26,354 nt of DNA from positions 1-26,354 of the forward strand of contig CBDUMS010000053.1 in assembly GCA_965368405.1 (NCBI GenBank). Direction: 5' to 3'. This document shows positions 6,044 to 12,904 of the stretch, piece after piece. Below the pieces are notes generated by a model. It was not told where the DNA came from, made no database searches, and saw only the letters and a program-made list of their open reading frames with translations. Made by a program: the position numbers and the translations under genes. The stretch's first letter is position 1, and each line of letters opens with the position of its first letter. The DNA is from S012-113 sp965368405 (GTDB lineage Bacteria; Bacteroidota; Bacteroidia; Cytophagales; Cyclobacteriaceae).

Positions 6044-7390
6044 CTAGAATTTATATCCCTTGAGCATGGCATTCCAGTAAAGGAAGGGTAATCCATACCT
6101 TTTCATAATCCACATAGGGTAGGACGCCTTGCCCGTATCGAGGAATTTAGATAATAGAGGATCAGAACTTCTAACGTTCTCGTATTTAAATTCTGCTAAC
6201 AGCATTTTATTATGCGATACGACCAATGGACAAGATGAATAACCATCGTATCCTTCGTAGTTGGCCTCCGTTCCGTCCATTACCTTCAATAAGTTTTCTA
6301 CGATGGTAGGTGCCTGCTTTCGGATAGCAGCGCCGGTTCTGGCTGTCGGCAGGTCGGTAATATCGCCTGCGCCAAATACATTTTTGTAGATTGTACTTTG
6401 TAAGGTGTGCTTATCAACAGCCATCCAACCCTTATTCGGTCCATCCTGATTGGCCAGTTTGGTCTGCTGGAACCATGTCGGAGCCGACTGTGGGGGAGCA
6501 AGGTGAAGCATATCATATTTAATTACATAATGGGTTCCCTCACGGATTTCATCAATATGGTTATTTTCTTCTTCTACAACGTGCTGTTGTCCATCTTCCC
6601 AAACGTATCCTATACAACCTGCTGCATTACGTTCGTCATTCACAACATAATCTGTGCGACCATCAGGTAACGCAAGACGTATATAATGTGCTTCTTTCTT
6701 TTCTCCATCTATTTTAACAAGCTTATAACCGTACCGCTGGGCAACGTTATAAACATCATTAACATAATGTTTTAGCTCTGTCTTAAAGGGCTCTGTACCA
6801 AAAATAACGGTACCTGGGGTTGCAAATACAACCGATGACTTATCAGCTAAATTATTGCGCTGCAGATGATCAGCGGTAAGATACATGATCTTTTGAGGTG
6901 CCCCAGGACACTTAATAGGAGTTGCAGGTTGCGTGAAAAGTGCGACTCCACCCTTAAAGTTTTGCAGTACTTCCCAGGTGTAATCTGGATCTATATAATT
7001 CGAGCAGACTCCATTTTTGCCGTAAGCTTCTTTTAATCCTTCAATGCCGTCGAGGTTAATTTGAATTCCAGCGGCAACGATTAAATATTCATAAGCTACT
7101 TTATCGCCATTTTTTAGAATTACTTCCATGCTATCAGGGTCGATGCTCTCGACATATTCCTTAATCCAGGAAGCCTTTTTAGGCATTTGCTTTTTCTCGG
7201 GCCGAACTGTAGCGGATTTCTTCATTAATCCTGCGCCTACAAGAGTCCAGGCCGGTTGGTAGGCATGTTCTTCCGAAGGTTCTATAATTGCGACATCAAG
7301 GCCTTTGCGTGCCTTGAGTAATTGAGCAGCTACCATTATTCCTCCTGTACCACCTCCAATTACTACAACCTGATGTTTGTGCGTTGTCAT
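6044..7390 (-). CDS. sqr: sulfide:quinone oxidoreductase, type II / SQOR-like
   Basis: This 448-residue flavoprotein starts with an FAD-binding Rossmann motif (VVVIGGGTGGIMVA, residues 8-21) followed by an acidic residue at the end of the second strand. The redox cysteines are C161 in PATPIKCPGAPQKIMYL and C387 in YSSCPLVVSHNKMLLAEF. Both segments closely resemble mitochondrial SQOR. The second FAD motif is VFGAGDITDLPTA (338-350). The C-terminal region (about 420-448) is amphipathic and should hold the enzyme on the inner membrane. It oxidises sulfide to sulfane sulfur and passes electrons to quinone. The stretch at about 225-290 seems longer than in the animal enzyme and contains C259. The gene is divergent from thioredoxin, with a shared operator at 7450-7465. 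The Crp/Fnr gene lies downstream. Confidence 0.94.
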   Translation of the reverse strand: MTTHKHQVVVIGGGTGGIMVAAQLLKARKGLDVAIIEPSEEHAYQPAWTLVGAGLMKKSATVRPEKKQMPKKASWIKEYVESIDPDSMEVILKNGDKVAYEYLIVAAGIQINLDGIEGLKEAYGKNGVCSNYIDPDYTWEVLQNFKGGVALFTQPATPIKCPGAPQKIMYLTADHLQRNNLADKSSVVFATPGTVIFGTEPFKTELKHYVNDVYNVAQRYGYKLVKIDGEKKEAHYIRLALPDGRTDYVVNDERNAAGCIGYVWEDGQQHVVEEENNHIDEIREGTHYVIKYDMLHLAPPQSAPTWFQQTKLANQDGPNKGWMAVDKHTLQSTIYKNVFGAGDITDLPTARTGAAIRKQAPTIVENLLKVMDGTEANYEGYDGYSSCPLVVSHNKMLLAEFKYENVRSSDPLLSKFLDTGKASYPMWIMKRYGLPFLYWNAMLKGYKF

Positions 7391-7420
7391 ATGATTTGTG
7401 TTTGATATTTTAATATACTG

Positions 7421-7494
7421 TAAAGTTCTAATTTAATTATTTTTTCCTATGTGATTATCGTCACGCTATGGTTATCTCTGCGTTATTTCTTTTG
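7421..7494. promoter_or_regulatory. shared operator between SQR and thioredoxin genes
   Basis: TGTGATTATCGTCACG (7450-7465) matches TGTGA-N6-TCACA with one mismatch. Exactly 21 bases to the right is TTCTTTTG (7487-7494), one mismatch from TAnnTTTG, which points to thioredoxin (ATG at 7512). Exactly 21 bases to the left the minus strand reads GAACTTTA (7421-7428), which has two mismatches from the box and points to SQR (ATG at 7390). The SQR box is the weakest of the set; the operator itself is strong. Confidence 0.6.
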
Positions 7495-7511
7495 TAAAAA
7501 AAACATAGACA

Positions 7512-7874
7512 ATGGCAACTATACAATTGACAACTGAAGATTTTAAAAACAAGGTTTTTGATTATACAAAAAGCAATGAGTGGAAATTCGCTGGTGATAA
7601 GCCCGCAATGATAGATTTCTATGCCGATTGGTGTGGACCATGTAAGATGGTAGCCCCGATTTTAGAGGAATTGGCAAATGAATATGGCGATAAAATTAAC
7701 ATTTATAAGGTAGATACCGAGGCAGAGCAGGAACTATCGGCCGTATTCGGGATTCGAAGTATTCCAAGCATGCTTTTCATTCCAATGACGGATCAGCCTA
7801 AAATGCAAGCAGGTGCGCTTCCAAAGAATGTACTCAAAGAAATTATTGACAAAGAATTGCTGCAAGAAGCATAA
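7512..7874 (+). CDS. thioredoxin
   Basis: This 120-residue cytoplasmic protein is a single thioredoxin domain. The active site is W40-C41-G42-P43-C44-K45 in DFYADWCGPCKM, and the cis-proline is P85 in RSIPSM. Length and motifs fit standard thioredoxins (about 105-120 residues). The N-terminus has a slightly longer loop (NEWKFAGDKPA) before the first core strand. Being divergent from SQR and sharing its operator suggests a dedicated job: taking sulfane sulfur off rhodaneses or persulfidated proteins, or reducing SQR-generated persulfide. This role is inferred from context. The gene is followed by a structured untranslated region and a strong terminator at 7993-8035. Confidence 0.95.
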   Translation: MATIQLTTEDFKNKVFDYTKSNEWKFAGDKPAMIDFYADWCGPCKMVAPILEELANEYGDKINIYKVDTEAEQELSAVFGIRSIPSMLFIPMTDQPKMQAGALPKNVLKEIIDKELLQEA

Positions 7875-7881
7875 ACCCGTC

Positions 7882-7983
7882 TTATTCATTTGATATACAA
7901 ATGAATAATGACGAATTGAAAATCACTTTGCAACAACCTTGATTTTCAATTTCAAAGAGATAGAAGACCAATTTAGGTTGTTG
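7882..7983 (+). repeat. set of inverted repeats in the thioredoxin 3' untranslated region
   Basis: Three inverted repeats lie between the thioredoxin stop and its terminator. The first has 11-base perfect arms (7882-7892 and 7898-7908) around ATATA. The second has 10-base perfect arms (7916-7925 and 7940-7949). The third pairs 7931-7938 with 7976-7983 (8 bases) and is mutually exclusive with part of the second. None is followed by a T run. The stretch codes for nothing visible. It could be a stabilising 3' structure or the body of a small RNA that ends at the terminator. Confidence 0.6.
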
Positions 7984-7992
7984 TTTGATTGG

Positions 7993-8035
7993 GACAGCCC
8001 GGACCGTATTTTTACTGTACTGGGCTGTCTTTTTT
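7993..8035 (+). terminator. intrinsic terminator of thioredoxin, inside the 3' end of the convergent gene
   Basis: The perfect 8-base stem GACAGCCC (7993-8000) with GGGCTGTC (8022-8029) is followed by six T residues (8030-8035). The distal arm and T run lie within the last codons of the convergent aminotransferase gene, whose stop is at 8012-8014, so the terminator also dictates that protein's C-terminal residues. Confidence 0.85.
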
Positions 8036-9211
8036 ATGCTCTTCCACAGCTTCTTTTAACTGAATCATGGCCTGCTTAATAATAGAACGCGGACAAGCAA
8101 TGTTCATGCGCACAAAGCCACTACCACCTTCTCCATAAGTAAATCCCTGGTTTACTGCCAATCCAGCACTACTTACAAGAAAACTTGCCAAGTCTTCATT
8201 ACTTAAGTTTAGCCCACGAAAATCAACCCATACTTGGTAAGTGCCCTCTGGAGCAATAATCTCCACACCGGGTATTTCATCAACTATATCTTGCATATAA
8301 TGAACATTGCCCTCGATGTAAGAAGTCATCTGCTCTAAGTACTCGGCTCCATGATCGTAAACAGCTTGAAGTGCAGTATTCGAGAAGGCGTTTCCTTTAC
8401 CCAAATGATATTTCTCAATGCGATTATGCAACCGCTTAATATAGTCGCGATTAGGTGAACTAATGAACGAGTCAATTAATCCAGGTATTCCAAATGATTT
8501 TCCTGGAGAAGATATCATTATCATGTTTTTTTCGTACCCCTCGTATACCTTGAGCATGCTCAGATAATGATTAGGCGAAAAAACCACATCGCCATGGATT
8601 TCATCTGAAAGCAATAGTACATCATTCTCGGAACATAGCTGTGCAATGGTGTTTAACTCATCACTGCGCCAAACTCTCCCTACCGGATTATGCGGGCTGC
8701 ATAATAAGAGGATCTTTGCATCGGATCGATTGAGTTTAGACGTTAGATCCTCAAAATCAATATGATAGCGGTTGTCTCTTAGGACTAATGGGTTATTAAT
8801 CACTTTCCGATCAAGCCCTTCGATAGTGCTTGCGAAAGCTTGATAAACCGGGGGTTGGATAATAATGCCATCTTGCTTCTCTGTGAATTCTTCCAGAATT
8901 AAGGCAATGCTGGTATTTACGCTTGGAGTGAATAATAAACTTTTGGGGTGAATATTAACGTCGTATTGCTTTTTATACCAATTACAGAGTGCCTTTTTTT
9001 GATCTGGTGATTTGGTTTCGTATGCAAACAGGCCCTGCTGCGCTCGTTCAACTAAAGCCTTGGTTAATTCCGGTAATACTTCAAAATCGGTGTCTGCCAC
9101 CCAGAAGGGTAGCAGATCTGTTTTACCAAAGAAAGATTTTAAGAATGTTGGATTATGTCGTACAAAGTTTGTGCGATCACAGTCCTTAAAGGAATCGAAA
9201 TCGTATTTCAT
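8012..9211 (-). CDS. PatB/MalY-type PLP enzyme (cystathionine beta-lyase-like aminotransferase)
   Basis: This 399-residue class I/II fold-type I PLP protein shows FWVADTDFEVLPELTKAL at residues 36-53, PHNPVGRVW around N175, the cofactor-binding DEIHGDVVF (D203, H206) and the Schiff-base lysine K238 in SSPGKSFGIPGL. R368 in FVRMNIA should bind the substrate carboxylate. The VADTDF and DEIH signatures are those of MalY/PatB C-S beta-lyases, which cleave cystathionine or cysteine conjugates to give pyruvate, ammonia and a thiol or sulfide. In this neighbourhood it could supply or remove reduced sulfur, but a broad aminotransferase cannot be excluded. It is divergent from the small rhodanese. A -7 box is not seen at the regulon spacing on its side of the operator, so it may not be co-regulated. 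Confidence 0.88.
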   Translation of the reverse strand: MKYDFDSFKDCDRTNFVRHNPTFLKSFFGKTDLLPFWVADTDFEVLPELTKALVERAQQGLFAYETKSPDQKKALCNWYKKQYDVNIHPKSLLFTPSVNTSIALILEEFTEKQDGIIIQPPVYQAFASTIEGLDRKVINNPLVLRDNRYHIDFEDLTSKLNRSDAKILLLCSPHNPVGRVWRSDELNTIAQLCSENDVLLLSDEIHGDVVFSPNHYLSMLKVYEGYEKNMIMISSPGKSFGIPGLIDSFISSPNRDYIKRLHNRIEKYHLGKGNAFSNTALQAVYDHGAEYLEQMTSYIEGNVHYMQDIVDEIPGVEIIAPEGTYQVWVDFRGLNLSNEDLASFLVSSAGLAVNQGFTYGEGGSGFVRMNIACPRSIIKQAMIQLKEAVEEHKKDSPVQ

Positions 9212-9269
9212 ATTTATTTTTTCTGATTTGAAGATAGAAATTTAAACTTTCATGAAAAAATTTCTGTTC

Positions 9270-9314
9270 TGTGATAGGCTTCACAATGCAAACTGATTAA
9301 CTCTATTTGTTTTG
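9270..9314 (+). promoter_or_regulatory. perfect CRP-like operator and -7 box for the small rhodanese
   Basis: TGTGATAGGCTTCACA (9270-9285) is an exact TGTGA-N6-TCACA palindrome. Exactly 21 bases downstream is TTGTTTTG (9307-9314), one mismatch from TAnnTTTG. The predicted transcript start is near 9317-9320, giving a leader of about 37 bases to the ATG at 9355. The mirror position on the other side (9241-9248) has no box, so control of the divergent PLP enzyme is not supported. Confidence 0.65.
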
Positions 9315-9354
9315 TAGGAATTACGAAATTTAAATAAATAACAATTAACTAAAT

Positions 9355-9642
9355 ATGGACTTAAGAGAACTTGTAAATAACCCAAATGCTAATCTTATCG
9401 ATGTAAGAACTGAGTTTGAATTTCAGATGGGAAATGTAGAGGGATCCGTTTGCATTCCTTTAGATCAGGTACCTGAAAGCGTTGAACGTTTTAAGGCAAT
9501 GGAAGGGCCAGTACTTTTATTTTGTGCCTCTGGAAATAGAAGTGGCCAGGCGGCTGCTTTCTTAAGAGCACAAGGTGTAGAAGAAGCCTATAACGTGGGT
9601 AGCTGGTATGATATTCAATATCTGAAAGCGAATGCTGCTTAG
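9355..9642 (+). CDS. single-domain rhodanese (sulfurtransferase)
   Basis: This 95-residue cytoplasmic protein is one rhodanese domain: LIDVRTEFEFQMG near the N-terminus and the active-site loop LLFCASGNRSGQAA with C57. It ends VGSWYDIQYLKANAA. Six-residue active-site loops of this kind (CASGNR) belong to GlpE/PspE-like sulfurtransferases, which carry a persulfide between thiosulfate, SQR products, thioredoxin and acceptors. A perfect operator lies upstream (9270-9285) and a terminator directly after (9670-9700), so it is a single-gene transcript. Confidence 0.93.
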   Translation: MDLRELVNNPNANLIDVRTEFEFQMGNVEGSVCIPLDQVPESVERFKAMEGPVLLFCASGNRSGQAAAFLRAQGVEEAYNVGSWYDIQYLKANAA

Positions 9643-9669
9643 AAAGATTTAAAGTTAGATGTAGATTTT

Positions 9670-9700
9670 AAGGCCAGTACGCTTAGTGCTGGCCTTTTTT
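9670..9700 (+). terminator. intrinsic terminator after the small rhodanese
   Basis: The stem GGCCAGTAC (9672-9680) pairs with GTGCTGGCC (9686-9694) with one G-T wobble and a five-base loop, followed by six T residues (9695-9700). It overlaps the stop codon of the convergent TonB receptor gene (9699-9701) and might also slow transcription from that side, though the reverse T tract is weak. Confidence 0.85.
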
Positions 9701-12518
9701 AGTTTAAAAACTCATCGAAGGTAACACTCACATAGTACAGGCCGCCGATTGCCGAATTGCCGAACCCAGTATAGTAGTACTGGTTTAGAAGATTAGAGCC
9801 GCCAACTTTTACTATCGATGACCAGCGTGGCAGCTTTACACTAACTTGAGCATCGAGCGTGCTATAAGACTCAATTACAGTGCTGCCAAAATCCGACTGC
9901 CAGTCGAAAGTATCTTGCCAACGATAAGAAATACTAGCTCCAATATTTTTATAAATATGGTAGTTACTAAGCGATAGGTTTAGCTTATAGGGAGGCGTAT
10001 TAAATCTGCTTTGAAAACCGGTGCCGGCATTACTTCCAACATCTATAGTGTTGTTAACAATATTGGCTTTGGCAATATAGCCTTTCGGTAGCATGAGATC
10101 TGCGCCTATTGCCCATCCATAAGTAACTACGGCTTGTTCGGCACTGATAGTCGTTATGTATCTATTCTCATTCGATGTGCCCGGGTTTTGGGCAAGTGCC
10201 TGTTTCGCATGGAAACTATTAAAAGTATTATGGAAGAAATAGGCGTCAATGTACAAGGCTTTTTGCATATAAAGTCCTTTATAACCTATTTCAAGTGCCG
10301 TTACCGTTTCGGGTCTAAAAATAGGGATGTTGAATGTTTCGGATTCAGGGACGCCGATAAATGGGTTATTGCCAGACAAAGCATATACGTTTTCGCTGGT
10401 AAGATTGTATTGTTCATGAACTTCTTTATTGCCACCAATTACTCTAAAATCGAAGTTATTGCCGTTTATATCAAGCTCTCCAATCAGGATATCAACCCAC
10501 TGATCTGCTGACGATGGGAAGCGAAAGGCCGTTTGGGTAGAAGCTCGGACATTATGCTGCTTCTCTTTATCGAGAGAGTAAACGAGTGAGAGTCGTGGCG
10601 TAAACTGTGCATCAAATTGTTGGTTTTTATCAAATCGGCCTGATATTGTTGCTTTTAAACGGTCATTAAAAAATGGTTGAATAAGTTGCCCGAATGCCCC
10701 AAATTGATGTTGAATAATAGGGTTCCCTGGAGTATCGAAGAAAACCGAACCATTAGTATTCAGGTTATAGATTCGATGACTTGCACCGATCTGGAGGCTC
10801 GTCTTCTTCATATGCTTAGAAAAGTCGTATAGCCCTTCGAAATGGTACATGCTACTTTTATCCACTACCAAGCCGCCACCCTCACTTGTTGGTCTAGAAA
10901 TGATAGGGTTCCATAAGGCATCAAACTCCGCGGTGCCTGGTAAAGGCCTAGAGGGTTTACTTGGATCGGGTATATTGCCATCAGGATCACGATTATCTGC
11001 ATTTACCCGGGCTAAATAATAGGACAGCTGATTGGAAGGACTGCCTCCCGGATAAATGGCTGAGGAAACGAAAGTATTTACAAAGTCTGTATACCAGTCT
11101 TCACTCGATTTCCAAGCCTCGTTAAATTGCGATGTAGAACTACCAAAGTCGAAAGTGTTTCCCGCGTCTTCTTGAACTGCCCAAGCTCGAATAAAGAAAT
11201 CGGGACTGCGTAACTCTAATTTGCCACTTAAGGCAGCAAAATCTTTAAGGGCAAACCTGTTTTGTGCTGTATAAATGCTACTTCCTTTAGTATACCCTCC
11301 TTGAAGCTCTAGCTCCAATTTTGGATTAAACCGATAATTCATCGATGCTCTTGTTCGAATGTTATAGGTATTGTGGTCGTAAAGTTCAGCTTCTGTATAC
11401 CCTGTTCGAGTAACCAATTGATCCGGAACTAGTGCTGAAACTCGATCGAATTCATTGATATATTCGGGAGTACCCGGTACATACCCTTGTGCAGTGGCAA
11501 CTCCGTCAGCGATATTATCGGAATAGTCTTTTAAGTTAACCGGAACAATCACATCATCGCCATAAACATTTACACCATCATACCCGGGGTTTTGGTAGTG
11601 ATTAATGTTTGGGTTATTCATATCGTTACGGTTTCTATAATCGGTGCCAACCCAATCGGTAGCCTGCAGGTAGCCTGCAACAATCTTAAAGGCGAACTTA
11701 TTATTAAAAGATTTTGCAAATCGAATATTGGCATCGACCATAGGCGTAGCCGTAGATTCGGCTGAACCAATATTCATTACCCCCGATTGAACAGAAGCCG
11801 TCAGGCCAGGATACTCAAAGGGGTTTTTGCTGGTTATTAACATGGTACCACTCATGCCCCCGGGACCGTATAAGGCGGATGATGCACCCATTATTAATTC
11901 TACACTTTCCACATCCATTTGCGATACGCCATTGATATTTCCGGCCGAAAAACTCAACCCAGGAGGGGCGTTGTCAATGCCATCTACTAACTGTGTGAAA
12001 CGATAATTTGCCTCACCATTAAAGCCGCGTGAATTCGGGAATTTAAACAGGAGAGAATGAGAATTCATATCAATTCCTTTGATATTGGCTAGTGCATCAT
12101 AAAAGTTTGGCGCCCCGGTACTATTAATTTCTCGAATGTCCATTTTCTCCACAGAAACAGAAGACTCGAGAACGGTTTCTTGAACTCTGGATGCCGAGAT
12201 TACTACCTCCTCACCAAATATTACTTGCTCGAGCATTTTAATGTCCAAATTCGATATCTCCCGTTCGATAAGGATGGTTTGAGTTTGATATCCGACCATT
12301 GATATCACAATTGAGAAGGGTAGAGGTTCATTCGTTCTAAAAGTGAACTCACCATTGGGGTTAGAAACAGTACCGGCTAGCTTATCAAGGATTTTGATAT
12401 TTACCCCTGCTAGAGGAATATTGGCTTCTCCATCAATTACGGAGCCCTTAATTTCTGTTTGGCTATAACTGGTCAGCCCAATTAACAGAAATAATAATGC
12501 TAATAGAACTCTGCTCAT
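9699..12518 (-). CDS. TonB-dependent outer membrane receptor
   Basis: This 939-residue protein has a signal peptide (about 1-19, ending TSYSQ) and a carboxypeptidase-regulatory-like beta-sandwich (about 20-105, with GSVIDGEANIPLAGVNI and SNPNGEFTF). A plug domain follows at about 110-230 (EEVVISASRVQETVLES..., VDGIDNAPPG, VESVELIMGASSALYGPGGMSG). The rest forms the barrel, ending in an aromatic-rich strand (YYVSVTFDEFLN). Such receptors import large or scarce ligands such as metal chelates, vitamins or oligosaccharides using the TonB system. There is no SusD partner next to it and no TonB-box-defining neighbour, so the ligand cannot be named. The lone-gene setting and the VETVxxSSVSVEKMD pattern resemble siderophore or cobalamin-type receptors more than polysaccharide loci, but this is weak evidence. 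Confidence 0.93.
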   Translation of the reverse strand: MSRVLLALLFLLIGLTSYSQTEIKGSVIDGEANIPLAGVNIKILDKLAGTVSNPNGEFTFRTNEPLPFSIVISMVGYQTQTILIEREISNLDIKMLEQVIFGEEVVISASRVQETVLESSVSVEKMDIREINSTGAPNFYDALANIKGIDMNSHSLLFKFPNSRGFNGEANYRFTQLVDGIDNAPPGLSFSAGNINGVSQMDVESVELIMGASSALYGPGGMSGTMLITSKNPFEYPGLTASVQSGVMNIGSAESTATPMVDANIRFAKSFNNKFAFKIVAGYLQATDWVGTDYRNRNDMNNPNINHYQNPGYDGVNVYGDDVIVPVNLKDYSDNIADGVATAQGYVPGTPEYINEFDRVSALVPDQLVTRTGYTEAELYDHNTYNIRTRASMNYRFNPKLELELQGGYTKGSSIYTAQNRFALKDFAALSGKLELRSPDFFIRAWAVQEDAGNTFDFGSSTSQFNEAWKSSEDWYTDFVNTFVSSAIYPGGSPSNQLSYYLARVNADNRDPDGNIPDPSKPSRPLPGTAEFDALWNPIISRPTSEGGGLVVDKSSMYHFEGLYDFSKHMKKTSLQIGASHRIYNLNTNGSVFFDTPGNPIIQHQFGAFGQLIQPFFNDRLKATISGRFDKNQQFDAQFTPRLSLVYSLDKEKQHNVRASTQTAFRFPSSADQWVDILIGELDINGNNFDFRVIGGNKEVHEQYNLTSENVYALSGNNPFIGVPESETFNIPIFRPETVTALEIGYKGLYMQKALYIDAYFFHNTFNSFHAKQALAQNPGTSNENRYITTISAEQAVVTYGWAIGADLMLPKGYIAKANIVNNTIDVGSNAGTGFQSRFNTPPYKLNLSLSNYHIYKNIGASISYRWQDTFDWQSDFGSTVIESYSTLDAQVSVKLPRWSSIVKVGGSNLLNQYYYTGFGNSAIGGLYYVSVTFDEFLN

Positions 12519-12904
12519 GCGTTGTTTTGGTTTGTACTAAAATACATATTTTTCATTCTTATCATCGAAATATTCCTTTATATACTTTCTGGCCTAAATA
12601 GTGATTGGGTTGCATTTCTGTGCCTATTAAGTGATCGTTCTTAATCATGTTACAACTTAAAACAGGCAGGTTGTGATGTTAAGAGAAACGAAAATGTCTT
12701 AGAGTTATAAACTCGCCAATTTTAGAAATTAAAAGGTGGATCGAGCTAATATGAATTATAAAAATTATATAATAAGCTGCATTATTCTATTATTCTTTTG
12801 CCAAAAATGGAAGATTTGGTCCTCGATTGTCTCCAATAACCTTAAAATATTCTTAACTTACTCGTTCAAAGGATTTTAAAATAGCTTAACAGAGTAATAG
12901 TTTA
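12519..12904. other. 386-base intergenic region between TonB receptor and histidine kinase
   Basis: This divergent region has no convincing gene. One short frame on the plus strand (12751-12879, 42 codons) starts MNYKNYIISCIILLFFCQKW, which looks like a lipoprotein signal peptide that stops soon after the cysteine. It has a purine-rich AAAGGTGG 10 bases upstream. It may be a decayed gene start or chance. I saw no perfect -7 box for either flanking gene and no sulfur-regulon palindrome. Confidence 0.4.

Noticed and set aside
9241..9248. -7 box for the PLP enzyme at the regulon spacing
   Set aside because: The minus strand reads AGTTTAAA there, which does not resemble TAnnTTTG, so this side of the operator is not called a promoter.
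10134..10511. 125-codon plus-strand frame inside the TonB receptor gene
   Set aside because: It is fully inside a convincing 939-residue receptor on the other strand and its cysteine-rich, patternless peptide looks like a shadow.
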